Position numbers and translations under genes: made by a program. The notes beneath the pieces were generated by a model that saw only the letters and a list, made by a program, of their open reading frames with translations, was not told the DNA's origin and did no database searches. This document shows, in pieces, positions 1-10,714 of a stretch of DNA of 64,000 nucleotides. Origin of the DNA: Aporrectodea caliginosa (taxonomy: Eukaryota > Annelida > Clitellata > Crassiclitellata > Lumbricidae). Numbering within the stretch: position 1 is the first letter of the stretch; the number at the start of each line of letters is the position of its first letter. Location of the stretch: positions 164,501-228,500 of the forward strand of contig JACEVL010000765.1 in the NCBI GenBank assembly GCA_020284085.1. Reading direction: 5' to 3'.

Positions 1-801
1 TATGGCATTCACCCAGTGCATCAGCCGATGTCATTTGAAATCCCAGATATGTCGTCGTCCGCAGGAAACCATCGTCTTGACAACGAAAGGGGAAACGATT
101 CTATTCCATCTGAGCCAATCAGGAGGAATCTCGGAGAAAGAAGATCCAACGGTTTTCAGAATTTTCACAATGCTTCTTCTACGCACGAGTCCTTAGCCCA
201 GAAATCAACACCTACTCCTAGAATGTTGGCGATCCAACCACGATCTGGCATCAGTTCCTCTCCGTTTAACTCCAACGCCCCACAGCGTAACAACGCAGCC
301 CATCAAGTGGTAGTTCCACGTCGCACTGACGGTCAAGGACATGTCTTTGGTGGTCTACACAACGAGACCCCAAGGAACATCGACAATCACGTCTACGTCC
401 CATCATCAAAGACCGAAAGTCCCTGGAAAGATGATTCCAGACCGGACAATAGTTCACGGCGTGGCGACGGTCTGCATCAGAGACCGTCACAACATCGTAG
501 CAATACGTCACGAAATATCGACTCCCAACGACAGACGACAACGCGAGAGGTCGACTCTGCATGGCTTTGTGATGATACCAGACGCCGGGACGAAGCCATT
601 CGGTATGTGAGTGCGGGACCAAGCCTCAGCGCCTCACAGCCTGTGTTTGGCACTCCTCGAAACACTAAGACCTCACAACAGACTGAAAGTAGATCGGCCG
701 ATCTGACTAATGAACCTTCTGGGGTGTCGTGGAGCGTAAACGAACTTAAAAAGGTGTTTGATTCTTCTAAGACAAAAGCGGCGGTCAGTCGAAAACAATG
801 A
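1..801 (+). CDS. 3' terminal exon of a Ser/Thr/Arg-rich hypothetical protein (partial)
   Basis: The frame is open from the first base of the window and stops with TGA at 799-801, giving about 266 residues. It is rich in Ser, Thr, Asn, Arg and Gln, with no cysteine pattern, no hydrophobic segment and no domain I recognise. It looks like the disordered C-terminal end of a larger protein whose start lies before the window. The first ATG is not a convincing start because the frame is open upstream of it. The low-complexity but non-repetitive composition argues for real coding sequence. The downstream AT-rich stretch could hold its 3' UTR. The function is unknown. Confidence 0.5.
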   Translation, partial: YGIHPVHQPMSFEIPDMSSSAGNHRLDNERGNDSIPSEPIRRNLGERRSNGFQNFHNASSTHESLAQKSTPTPRMLAIQPRSGISSSPFNSNAPQRNNAAHQVVVPRRTDGQGHVFGGLHNETPRNIDNHVYVPSSKTESPWKDDSRPDNSSRRGDGLHQRPSQHRSNTSRNIDSQRQTTTREVDSAWLCDDTRRRDEAIRYVSAGPSLSASQPVFGTPRNTKTSQQTESRSADLTNEPSGVSWSVNELKKVFDSSKTKAAVSRKQ

Positions 802-2420
802 ACGAAGGAATTTCGCTTCCGGTCAGTTGTAAGTCAATCTGGTTTTGCAAGGCAGTCGAGTGATTGCAAGGCAGGTGACTGATTGCAAGGCAGTTAACTG
901 ATTGCAAGGTAATCTTCCAATCAACTGACAGGTGGTCGAATTGAAGAGAATGAAGGTCATGCAGAGGTCATTTGGAAATCTCAATTGCTCAAAAATAAGA
1001 AAAAGACGGTGTGCTGGCTGACTAGACGACTGTCTTGAGTTGCCTTCTCTTTTGAATCTCCTGAGGTTAACTGTGACCTTTGAATTAGGCGATACAAGTA
1101 GATGGACGGACGGACTGAGTGAGTGACTGGGTGCTGTGGTCCGCATAGTTATTATGTCCCTGAATTAATTTAATCTGTATAGTTTTGTATTTTATGTCAA
1201 TGAATCTTAATTACGACCAGAATTTGTAAGTTATGTTATGATGGACTATTATTTGGTTGGAGAATGCTTTTACACCAGCCAACCTAGGATCAGGATTCAG
1301 GATCATCTGGACAATGATATGCGATGGCCTCTGACTGCCTCAACAGTTTGGTTACAACTGAAACAATTATTATGTTTGAAACCCAATGAATATTATCGAT
1401 ATTTAACTCTGCAGTTCTAGAATTAGCCTGCATATGACATTTCTTCGAGAGACTGTTTCGTCTGCGTTTCCTCTTCTCATTTGCGACAATGATCGAGCTG
1501 TGTGCTTGCTAAGAAGTCGCACTCAAATCATAACACGATTATTATTTCTTGTCACTGAATAACATTTGTAGATGTCTTGTGATTTAATCTCGGCTGTTTT
1601 TGCCATAATTAGTATGTAAAGTTTTCCAGTGCAAAACAGATTTTCATGGTTTAAAGCATTCGTGAATTAATTTTCCTGCATCGAAATATTTTATGCATAG
1701 GTGCTAACTGTGCTGTTTGAATCTGAAGGAAAACTATATTGTTAGTGGGTGGTTTTGCCCAGTGGAATGATTTGGGTGTTGGCTTCAAAATGTTTCTCAT
1801 AAACTTTGCAATATTCTGCAGTTTGTAAACTTCTGCAAGTATTAGTAGAAGATTACATAAATCAGAAACAGTTTAACCATTACATATTTATTCGTGCAGT
1901 AACTACTAACCCACTCGATATGCCAGGTACAAACAGTCGCATGTCCTGAAGTTATGTAGCACGGCTTGACATTGACATCGGAGAAGAAGATAATCACCTG
2001 ACTTTCATTTAACAGCTGCATATTTGATTAGCCTAAATGTTTCTTCTGTGATTTTTCGAATATTAAAACAATTTGAGATTTGACACAGTTTTAAGTTCTC
2101 AAGAAGAGTTGTTCAATGATATTCTGCTTAATATATATTAAATCCAATGTTTTAGTATAGAAACTCAGCGCATGCATGGTTGGTTGTCCGATATTAACAG
2201 TCACCCAAAGTGCCGACATGTAGATCTCGAGATTTCTCTTATCTATATCACTAACTTGAATCTCATGAAAATAGGAATACAATTCACAGTCATCCTTAGC
2301 CTAATTATTACTTTTCTTGTCCACGGAAATAGGTGAGAGAGCAAATCCTCTGGAAGAGCTGGATGTTAGGAAGGCATAGTATTGATGGTAATCATGAATC
2401 TTGGAAGATATCTCTTGATG
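802..2420. other. no gene recognised; 3' flank of the first gene
   Basis: This AT-rich stretch has only short shadow frames. A direct repeat of a short 'gattgcaaggcag' motif occurs at about 845-910. I see no protein or RNA gene here. Confidence 0.5.
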
Positions 2421-2428
2421 ATGGTTTT

Positions 2429-2854
2429 GGTAAAGTCGTAGTTTACGTTGCTAAATTATTTGATGTTGTCACTGTAAAATGGAAGCTGGATTGATGAAAG
2501 AAATTGTTTCCCTAAATGGAAGTGGGATTGATGAAAACGTTCCTGTGTTCAAAATTGAAGTTGGATCGATTGAAATAATTTTTTCCGTAAATAGAAGCGG
2601 GATGGATGAAATTAAGTTTTCGATTCAATAGAAGCTGGATTGATGAAAATAATTGTTTCCGTAATTAGAAGCTGGATCCATGAGAATATATCTTTGCTTA
2701 AATAAAAGTTCCATTGATGAAAAAATTTCTTAATGAAATGGAAGGTGGATTGATGGTAGTTAACATGCACATAGGTAGACTTCTTACTTACCAACGTCTA
2801 GTACGGCATTGAAGACACTAGAATAATTTAGCAACGTAAACTACGACTTTACCA
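2429..2854. mobile_element. foldback/MITE element with internal tandem repeats
   Basis: Two perfect inverted termini of about 32 bp (2429-2460 and 2823-2854, beginning GGTAAAGTCGTAG) enclose a run of about 35-40-bp units built on 'agaagctggattgatgaaaa'. The element is flanked by an identical 8-bp direct repeat, ATGGTTTT, at 2421-2428 and 2855-2862. An 8-bp target duplication fits hAT-like or sea-urchin TU-type foldback elements. It has no coding capacity, so it must have been moved in trans. Confidence 0.85.
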
Positions 2855-2862
2855 TGGTTTTT

Positions 2863-3460
2863 ATAAGGTCCCTTATGACAAAGACCCGATTTTCAACTCC
2901 CGGCACACTCAGCTGAGCAAATTTGTTTCGCGGAACTGCAATTAAAATTACAAAACCAACTGCAATAAGTTCAGTTTGTCATATTTTAAGATTGTCATTT
3001 TAGTCCAGTAATAGCGAAAGTAAAGCAGATTTTTAATTGACTAATCATCACTAATGCGATGAATAAACTTAATTGTTTATGGGAGCATATTAACGAAAAG
3101 CAGACACGCATTTCATCATCCACTATCTGTAGTAGCGTTTTATTTACGTTCGATAAACTGGATGGTTTGATTATCTGTAAATTTTCCCTCTCCTTTTCAT
3201 CATTTTTTTAGATTCTTGCAAAGAATGTAACCATTTTTAGGCTAATAAAAAACAAATTCAAAATAATAATATCCACATGATTGTATAGTTCATTATTAGA
3301 TTTGTATCTGAGTAATAATAAATGAAAAAGTAGAGGAACATACCTTATTCATTAACAGTAACTGTTATGCCGGTATCTCCATAATAATGACGTCGACAGT
3401 AACAATGAACAATGACGTCGAGAGGAGGGGTTAACACATAAATAACATAGACTAGATTAA
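2863..3460. other. no gene recognised
   Basis: AT-rich intergenic sequence with no supported ORF, repeat array or RNA gene. Confidence 0.5.
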
Positions 3461-3464
3461 TGTA

Positions 3465-3737
3465 AGTAAGTAAGTAAGTAAGAATTTCTTTATTGAACGC
3501 AAGCAAACGCTCAGCGCTTTACATACAAAGTCAGAAATAATTTATGTACAAAGAAAACGATAATTAGAAGAAAATTAGGTCAACTAGAAAACATATGTCT
3601 AACTATACAACATCCTAGCTAAGAAGCCACGCCTGGTAAGGGAATCAAATCTAGGGAGAACACGGTTATGTGAGCGTGGGCGCAGGTCATGACCAGTGCA
3701 ATTGACAGAGGGGAGAAGGTCGTGGAGGGTGTGGCTA

Positions 3738-3827
<90 letters not shown>

Positions 3828-4400
3828 GTTTATTGAAAAACAAGTTGTCATACTGCAACGAGGTACAGGCATTGAGAATTTAAGAAATTTAAAGTTTTGA
3901 TTTCTATCGAATGATTGAATGTCATGTCCCTAGTATTTGTTAAGATGTTTCTAAATAGGTCTATATCAGCTTTTTTGCAAAGCTCCTCAAAGGTGGGGAA
4001 AGATTTAGGTAGGAAACCAAGGCGTACCAACTTGCGGACCAGTGCGATCAGAGAGTCAAGTTCCTGTTTACTGGCGAAGCCCCACCATACTTGGGAACAG
4101 TATAGCATGCGGTTGATAGTGGTAGCCCTGACCACATCATGAAGCCTGACCCCTGAAAGCCCATGTGAGATCAAAATACGATGGGCATAGAGAGATTGCT
4201 TGGCCCGAATGCAAAGTCTTTGAACATACGGGGAAAAACCGAACTTTTCGGTAATCGCAATGCCCAGTATATTCAATGACACAACCCTTTTGATGCCAGG
4301 CAGGACAGGAGGGGCTTGTAAAAGATTCACCTTTGGTTTGGTAAATACAATCTCACAGGATTTTGAGTGATTCAGGTGGAGCTTACATTTACGAGCTCAT
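3465..4400 (-). mobile_element. 5'-truncated LINE (CR1/I-like reverse transcriptase C-terminus)
   Basis: On the minus strand 3848-4330 reads as the region after the catalytic core of a LINE reverse transcriptase, with the familiar 'LGI', 'HGLSG', 'VRATTINRMLY' and 'WWGF' blocks. The frame can be followed upstream to about 4400, where it degenerates. The coding part continues past a (TA)n expansion, with a frameshift, to about 3600. A short 3' UTR with AATAAAG follows, and the copy ends in a (TTAC)n tail at about 3462-3482. It is a dead copy, truncated at its 5' end. Confidence 0.8.
3738..3825. repeat. (TA)n microsatellite
   Basis: About 44 TA units expanded inside the LINE fragment and splitting its reading frame. 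The repetitive Tyr-Ile frames on both strands are not genes. Confidence 0.95.
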
Positions 4401-5186
4401 GTACTAATATGATCTAATTCTGCATCTGTAGTGGAGATGTTAGAAGCCAAGATCACAAGAATGCAGAAATGTCTCTAGAGTTTTAACTTTTTTGATCACA
4501 TGACATCGAATAATTGTGAATGAGAAACTTGGTACTATTCAGTAGGCCTAATAATAGTCCCAGAAGAAACTTTTTAATGAAAAAAAAACATTAAAACGCC
4601 GAAAATTGTATTTATGATATAATTTTTCATGAAGTCAATTAAAGAGACTAGCAAATTTTAGGTTTCTCTCGCGGTACATCTGAAATCCTGCACAGCACAC
4701 AGCTGCACCACAGTATAAATAATACTGTGGCTGCACACTAGTGTGCCGTGGCACACAGTTTGCGATATTACAGACAATGAGTTTTTGGCGCATATCGGCG
4801 AAATTATGGACGAATCGAAGGTGGGAAACTACCTTGGAAGTAGAAACGACAGATTCGTAGCTCTATGACAAAGAATACACAAAGAAGAGATGGCTTCTTA
4901 GTGATGAGAATACATTTTCCTCCGGGAAAGCCAGGAACTGATGAACACTCATAAAAGTCATTCCTTGCATGAGTCGTTTATAATATGAACTTGAATTTTG
5001 ACTTTTTCTTTGAGCACAATGGTTGATTGCGTGAAGTTACAGAAACGTGTATAGAAATCCATAGAAACTGAGTAAGTTCTCGATAAATGTAACAGGCCAA
5101 CATTACTAAATGACAATTTTTGATATATTAAAGATTAGTTCACAGGAAATTTAATGATTGTGAAGACTAGAGGTACGCCTAAAGTA
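4401..5186. other. intergenic, then 3' flank of tubulin copy A
   Basis: Nothing is recognised from 4401 to about 4830. From about 4840 the sequence matches the 3' flanks of the other tubulin copies (for example 10330 onward in B and 16610 onward in C), so it belongs to the duplicated tubulin unit. Confidence 0.6.
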
Positions 5187-5192
5187 TTTATT
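5187..5192 (-). terminator. polyadenylation signal AATAAA of tubulin copy A
   Basis: AATAAA on the minus strand, about 45 bp after the stop codon. Copy D has the same motif at 32478-32483. At the same place copies B, C and E have changed hexamers. Confidence 0.55.
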
Positions 5193-5235
5193 ATTTTAAA
5201 AGTTCCCCAGATGATCACATATTCCCTGATTATGC

Positions 5236-6365
5236 TTAGTACGACTTTCCGTCTTCCTCTCCTTCGCCCTCGACCGAGTCGACGCCGGCCTCCTCGTAAT
5301 CTTTCTCTAGGGCAGCCAGATCCTCACGGGCCTCGGAGAACTCTCCCTCTTCCATTCCCTCACCCACGTACCAGTGCACGAAGGCTCGCTTGGCGTACAT
5401 CAGGTCGAACTTGTGGTCGAGTCGGGCCCATGCCTCGGCAATGGACGTCGTGTTGCCCATCATGCAAATGGCTCTCTCGACCTTGGCCAAGTCTCCGCCT
5501 GGAACCACGGCTGGAGGGTTGTAGTTGGTGCCAACCCTGTATCCAATGGGGCAACAGTCGACGAACTGGATCCTTCTTTCCCTCATGATCGGCCCAAGGG
5601 CCCAACCGACCTGCTGTGGAACGACGTGTCCACGATAATGCATGCAGCAAGCCATGTACTTTCCATGGCGTGGATCACACTTGAACATCAGGTTGGCTGG
5701 CTCGAAGCAGGCGTTGGTGATCTCGACCACGGTAAGCTGCCTTTGGTTGGCCTTCTCGGCCGAGATGAACGGGGCGTAAGTGGCCATAGGGAAGTGGAGG
5801 CGTGGGTAGAGGACCAAGTTGGTCTGGATCTCCGTCAGATCGACGTTGAGAGCTCCGTCAAAGCGCAGGCCGGAAGTGACGGAGCTGACGATGTGGGCGA
5901 TGAGTCGGTTCAGATTGGTGTAGGTCGGTCGCTCGATGTCGAGGTTGCGACGGCAGATGTCGTAGAGGGCTTCGTTGTCGACCATGAAGGCGCAGTCCGA
6001 GTGCTCCAGGGTCGTGTGTGTCGTCAGGATGGAGTTGTATGGCTCGACGACGGCAGAACATATCTGTGGAGCGGGGTAGACGGGAAACTCCACCTTCGAC
6101 TTCTTTCCATAGTCGACGCTGAGTCGTTCCATGAGCAGAGACGTGAAACCGGATCCAGTGCCACCACCGAAGCTGTGGAAGATTAGGAAACCCTGTAGAC
6201 CGGTGCACTGGTCGGCCAGCTTACGGACTCGGTCGAGTACAAGGTCGACGATCTCTTTGCCGATGGTGTAGTGACCACGGGCGTAGTTGTTGGCGGCATC
6301 TTCCTTTCCAGTGATGAGCTGTTCAGGGTGGAAGAGCTGACGATATGTTCCTGTTCGAACCTCAT
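5236..6365 (-). pseudogene. alpha-tubulin copy A, exon 3 only (5'-truncated)
   Basis: This is the complete large exon of an alpha-tubulin: 1130 bp starting after an AG acceptor in codon 76, with the GGGTGSG nucleotide-binding loop and the catalytic Glu of the 'DLTE' motif intact. No exon 2 or ATG exon lies upstream. The homologous intron ends at 7247 and joins directly to sequence that sits upstream of the promoter in copy B. The 3' half of the exon departs from conserved positions: 'YRGD' reads 'YRGH', 'FVDWCP' reads 'FVDCCP', and the tail ends in GKSY instead of GEEY. The frame is still open. It is best read as a recent pseudogene, or less likely a collapsed or misjoined assembly copy. Confidence 0.8.
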
Positions 6366-6418
6366 CTGTGTTCAAGACAGCATCATAAACCAATCTCTTA
6401 ACTGATTGTCTTGAGAAG

Positions 6419-6989
6419 TTTAGCGGGATTCACGGTCTATGAGGGGTGGTCGCTGAATATTGCTAGTGATATCCCTACTGTGTTCACTCTATGTCCCCCC
6501 TGTGACCCCATTTTATGTCCCTCTATGTCCCTCTGATAATCTCATGGATATACGTGTTAATGTCAGCTCTGATGCTAAGTTTCCCGCTTCCTGGGGCCTA
6601 TGACTATAAAGGAGCGTGGTTAGAGGCGGATTTTTTAAATGATTGCCTGTCGATTAGGACTGTCAGTAGAGTCGAGTAGTAGTAGTAGAGCTAACTTCGA
6701 TACAGTTTAGATTCGGATTCACTGAGATAGTTCGTTCCTTGATCGTTGATTGTCAATAAGAATTTGAACTGTTTAAAAGTCTTCGTGGGGTCTTCTCATC
6801 AAGGTGTTGACGGTGGTGTCATGTAAAACCCTCTCCCGGTCAGGAGAGGTCAAACCTAACCGACAGCAGAAGGAAGAAGGATTCTGAACTCGCCATCGAG
6901 GGTACCAGAGGAAGAGAGAAAGAGAGCGAGGGATCAACCCAAGCAGATCTCTGCCGAACCTCAAGAGATCTGCTCCTGGGTTTGCCACA
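6419..6989 (+). mobile_element. probable solo LTR in intron 2 remnant of tubulin A
   Basis: About 570 bp present in intron 2 of copies A, B and D but absent from the short introns of C and E. In D it begins TGTAGCGGG and here it ends TTTGCCACA, so the termini are TG...CA. On the plus strand it carries 'CTATAAAGG' at about 6605, like a U3 TATA box, and a weak AATAAG further on. No internal retroviral genes are present. The target duplication is unclear. Confidence 0.55.
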
Positions 6990-7399
6990 GTGGTCTTGTC
7001 ATTAGTGAAATCGGTCTAGTTAGTTTCACATAGATTTTTTTAAAAGTCCAGTCAAATTTCAAATAGCCTAAAATGAACTAATCTATCGTAATTCCATTTT
7101 TTTATCTAATCAGGACTTAATTCCTATAAACAGAAATCTATTTTCATAGACAAATAGATTAATTTAGCAATTTTTCAAATTCTATTTGCCCATTCAATGA
7201 CGTGTTGAGTTGAATTTCGGAGATAAGAAAATCAACATATTGCAATTGTCACGGTAGGCCCATGCGTAAGAAAGTGGTTGGCCACATGTATGTAAGTATG
7301 AGCACTTGTTACAGCGCCCCTTTTAGATTTCTACTCAGAGGCGCTCCCGACTACAGCGCGGTCACTGAATCTGAGTTTCACGTCGAAGCGTATGAACAA

Positions 7400-8339
7400 C
7401 AGAGATGGGCAAATTACACAGTGAAATGTAATTGAATTACAAATTACAAATTACTTGGGAAAATGTAATTGAATTACAAATTACTTTAGAAATTTTGGGG
7501 AAATTACAAATTACAAATTACGTAATTTCAATTACATCAAATTACAAATTACATGCATAGTTGGGATCAAGTAATTCAGTCAGGAAACACATGCTTTGTT
7601 TCCACTGTTCAATTGTTCATTTATATTCGAGTGTTTGAAACTGTTTATTTAATATTCTCTAAGAAGTAGCAACTGTTCGAACAGGTTATCCGATAATCGG
7701 CATCTGTTTGACCTTACAGTCATGCTTTCAAAACTATAATGAGTTTGCGTACCTGCACAGATGAAGAAAGTGCAGAATTAAATTGTATAAATAATATCTT
7801 TAATTGCAGATGTCTGGTCTCCTAAACACAGAAGTTAGGCCTACATGGGAGTAACCTAGCTGTCACTGGATCGATGCATGTGCATTTGAGCGAAGCTCAG
7901 TTTCCTTAGCATGCAGACCTTTTGTTGGATCACACACGTGTGATGGAGTAGCGCAACTCATCTATGTAATACATTATGATCTCGGTCTGACACATGACAA
8001 AATTGTTGCTACTACTTCTGACAATGACTCCAATTTTGTTAAGCATTCAGAGTTCAGTGTAACTATTTTTCATTCCAGAAATACTATAGTGAAGGTGATC
8101 AAGATAAGGAAAAGATGCTTTCAAAACTGGTCTGATTGTGGAGTCTGTGGTTCTAGTTTGTTCAAAGTAATTTGATTTTACAGATGTAGTTTGAAATTAC
8201 AAATTACATGAAAAAATGTAATTCAATTACAAATTACAAATTACATTGATCCAGAGCAACAAATTACAAATTACCAATTACAATTGTAATTCAAATTACG
8301 TAATTTCAATTACACCAATTAAATTACTGCCCATCTCTG
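7400..8339. mobile_element. non-autonomous hAT-like element
   Basis: The termini are inverted, CAGAGATGGGCA on the left and TGCCCATCTCTG on the right, a typical hAT terminus. The 8-bp direct repeat ATGAACAA flanks it at 7392-7399 and 8340-8347. Both subterminal regions are arrays of 'aattacaaattac' words. There is no transposase ORF. It interrupts the SINE. Confidence 0.88.
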
Positions 8340-8404
8340 ATGAACAATTGCGAGTGAAGGACTTGCCCAGTGTCCCTACGCGGCGGCTTGAGGTGGATTC
8401 GAAG

Positions 8405-8693
8405 TAGAGGTCTGCGGGTACAGCATTTTTGCTACCCGACCCGTACCCGTAACACAGAATCGTTACCCGTACCCGTACCCGACCCGTACTCAAAATTACT
8501 ACCCGACCCTACCCGTACCCGCGGGTATACCCGTACCCGTACAGTACCCGTCACGTCATTAACACACCTTCGCAAAGTCCCTATTCCTACCAGGCCAGTG
8601 GGCTTACAACTCAGCATGCAGTGATAATAATAAATAGGCTGATGATGATGATGATAGTAGTAGTATCAGTTGTTGTTGTTGTAGTAGTAGACC

Positions 8694-8789
<96 letters not shown>

Positions 8790-9244
8790 CAGTAGCAGTA
8801 GCAGTAGTAGTAATAGCAGCAGCAGCAGTAGCAGCAGTAAAAAATAGCAGCATCAGCAGTAACTGTTGTAGTAGTAGTAGTAATGATAATAGGCAGTCAA
8901 GTTATGGAACCTGTCACATGCAACTGGTGTGCTGTCTCAATTGCATTGTACATTTTATCTCCTTGGTATATATGCTGTAAGCTAGAACACTAAGTAACTG
9001 TTAATAGTACGTTGCAGACACGGACAGGGTCATTGTGCGCCGACATTCTCCATTATATGTAACGGTGACATTGTAACCCCAAAACTTCACGTCGGCACGG
9101 GTAAAACCGGGTATACCCGTACCCGTGATGACCCTACCCGTACCAGACCCGACCCGTGAAATTCGTACCCGACCCGTACCCGACCCGCGGGTACGGGTCG
9201 GGTACGGGTAAACCCGCGGGTACGGGTATACCCGCAGTCCCCTA
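8405..9244. mobile_element. second non-autonomous hAT-like element with TACCCG arrays
   Basis: The left terminus, TAGAGGTCTGCGGGTA, is inverted at the right as TACCCGCAGTCCCCTA. The flanking 8 bp are ATTCGAAG (8397-8404) and ATTCGAAC (9245-9252), a 7/8 match to a target duplication in the SINE B box. Subterminal arrays of TACCCG/CGGGTA words occur at 8440-8560 and 9100-9235, and a (GTA)n microsatellite fills the centre. There is no coding capacity. Confidence 0.75.
8641..8890. repeat. (GTA)n/(GCA)n microsatellite
   Basis: A long trinucleotide run with a core of about 40 GTA units at 8696-8790 and GCA interruptions. The poly-Val and poly-Thr frames on the two strands are artefacts of the repeat. 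Confidence 0.95.
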
Positions 9245-9310
9245 ATTCGAACCCGCAACCCTCTCGCTGCAAGGCACCGAACATACCCCTACGCCACGCC
9301 GCCCCACGAT

Positions 9311-9530
9311 CACAAAATCAAAACAGCAGTGACGGTCGATGAAAGCACCACGACGAGCAATCGCTCGGCACTATAATTGTATCATCTATGTGCATGGGCA
9401 GTTTGGTAACACAAGCAGCAATACTGCAACGACTGTCATCTTTGACCTAGTTGAGCTCACCGGAAATACAGCATCTGCAAGAAAAAGTGACTTCATTGAC
9501 TGTTTCGAGAATCATAACCTGCGAAAATAA
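9311..9530. other. unit flank with an empty site for a foldback element
   Basis: No gene is seen. The segment matches 15160-15290 plus 15680-15780, and at about 9450 it shows the uninterrupted sequence into which the 15288-15679 element inserted in the next unit. Confidence 0.7.
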
Positions 9531-10265
9531 TTGCCAGAGTGGAAGTTCGATTGATGAAACAAATTGCTTGCTTATACATGGAAGCTGGATTGAAAGAAAT
9601 AATTGTCACCGTAAACAGAGGCTGGATTGATGAAACTATTGATGAAATTATGTCTTTGCTTCAATAGAAGCTGGATTGATGAAAATAATTGTTTCGTTAC
9701 AAGTAGAAGTTAGATTGATGAGAATAACTCTTTGCTTAAATAAATAAAAGTTCCATTGATGAAAAATTTTGGTAGGGGCCTAAAGGTGTACGGTAGTTTA
9801 ACGTCTTAAATAATACGCCATTGCAAAGGTTTCAGCGTTGGTCAAATACAAGTTGGATTAACGAAACGAATTCTCGTTAATCAGAAACCGGATTGATGAA
9901 AATATTTGTTGCTTAAATAGAATTGGCATTGATGAAAAGAATCTAGCTTAAATAGAAGCTGGATTAACGAGGAATAATTCTTAATGAAATAGAAGGTGTA
10001 TTGATGAGAAATAATAATGCTACAATTTGCGAATAATTTACGGCTAATCAACAGAGGCCGCTTTTTCATAGTTTCGCAAAAACGTGCTAAATATTCTTAG
10101 GAATTCAGCTTCTAATCACTGAAACGATTATTTTCATCGCTCCAACTTCTGTTGAATGGAAAACTTATTTTCATCCATCCATTGAGCTTGGTATCCTGCT
10201 TGGTATCCAGATTCTATTTACGGGAAAAATATTTCGATCAATCCAGCTCTTATTTCAATACAGGA
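9531..10265. repeat. tandem 'gaagctggattgatgaaaat' units, first direct then inverted
   Basis: About ten units of 35-42 bp run in one orientation to about 10010. After a non-repetitive centre of about 100 bp (10015-10110) further units run in the opposite orientation. The same block flanks copy C at 15775-16560. The foldback layout and the shared motif tie it to the elements at 2429-2854, 15288-15679 and 34640-35047. Clear outer termini are not visible here. Confidence 0.7.
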
Positions 10266-10714
10266 AAGTTTGTATCAGTCCCACTTCCATTTAAGACAAC
10301 TATAGGCTACCTTGCAAGTACAAAAAGAGAGATTCGTGGCTCTATGACAAAGAATACATAAGGAAGAGATGGCTTCTGAGTGATGAGAATACAGTTTAGT
10401 TTCGTACAGGAAAGCCACGAATTGATCAACACTCATAAAAAGTCATTCTTTGCATGAGTCGTTTATTTGTCCTTGAATTTTGACTTTTTCTTTGAACACA
10501 ATGGTTGACTGCGTGAAGTTACAGAAATGTGTACAGAAATCAATAGAAACTGAGTAATTTCTCGAATAATGTAATTGACAAAAATTTCGAAATAACAATT
10601 TTTGGTATATTAACTATCAGATGGTAGGGTTTTGCAACGATTTGGAAGCCTAGAAGTTCAATGCATTCATAATTTCAAAAGTTCCTCAGATGATCACATA
10701 TTTCCAGATTATGA
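10266..10714 (-). other. 3' flank and 3' UTR region of tubulin B
   Basis: The region is homologous to the 3' flanks of copies A and C. The canonical AATAAA seen in A and D is altered here. Confidence 0.6.

Larger units (their letters stand above)
7261..9310 (-). mobile_element. tRNA-derived SINE split by two later insertions
   Basis: The pieces 7261-7399, 8348-8404 and 9253-9310 together reconstitute one SINE read on the minus strand. The tRNA-like head is at the right end, with an A-box-like 'GTGGTGTAGGGGTA' visible in the fuller copy near 61200 and a B box 'GGGTTCGAAT'. A tRNA-unrelated body follows, then a tail 'ggggcgctgtaacaagtgctcat' type ending in ACAT repeats. The breaks correspond exactly to the two hAT-like insertions described below. 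Confidence 0.8.

Noticed and set aside
1238..1420. Small ORF of 60 residues downstream of the first gene
   Set aside because: No codon bias, homology or context; expected by chance.
5374..6186. Long plus-strand frames opposite tubulin exon 3 (also at 10853-11884, 17796-18395, 32665-33390, 44553-45584)
   Set aside because: They mirror the conserved, GC-rich tubulin codons on the other strand; alpha-tubulin is certain, and these have no independent features.
6773..6988. 71-residue minus-strand frame beginning MANPGADLL (repeated at 12252-12467)
   Set aside because: Lies inside the LTR-like insert, is not preserved in the diverged copy at 34129-34320, and has no start context of note.
8611..8980. 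Poly-Val and poly-Thr frames
   Set aside because: Pure consequence of the (GTA)n microsatellite within a hAT-like element.
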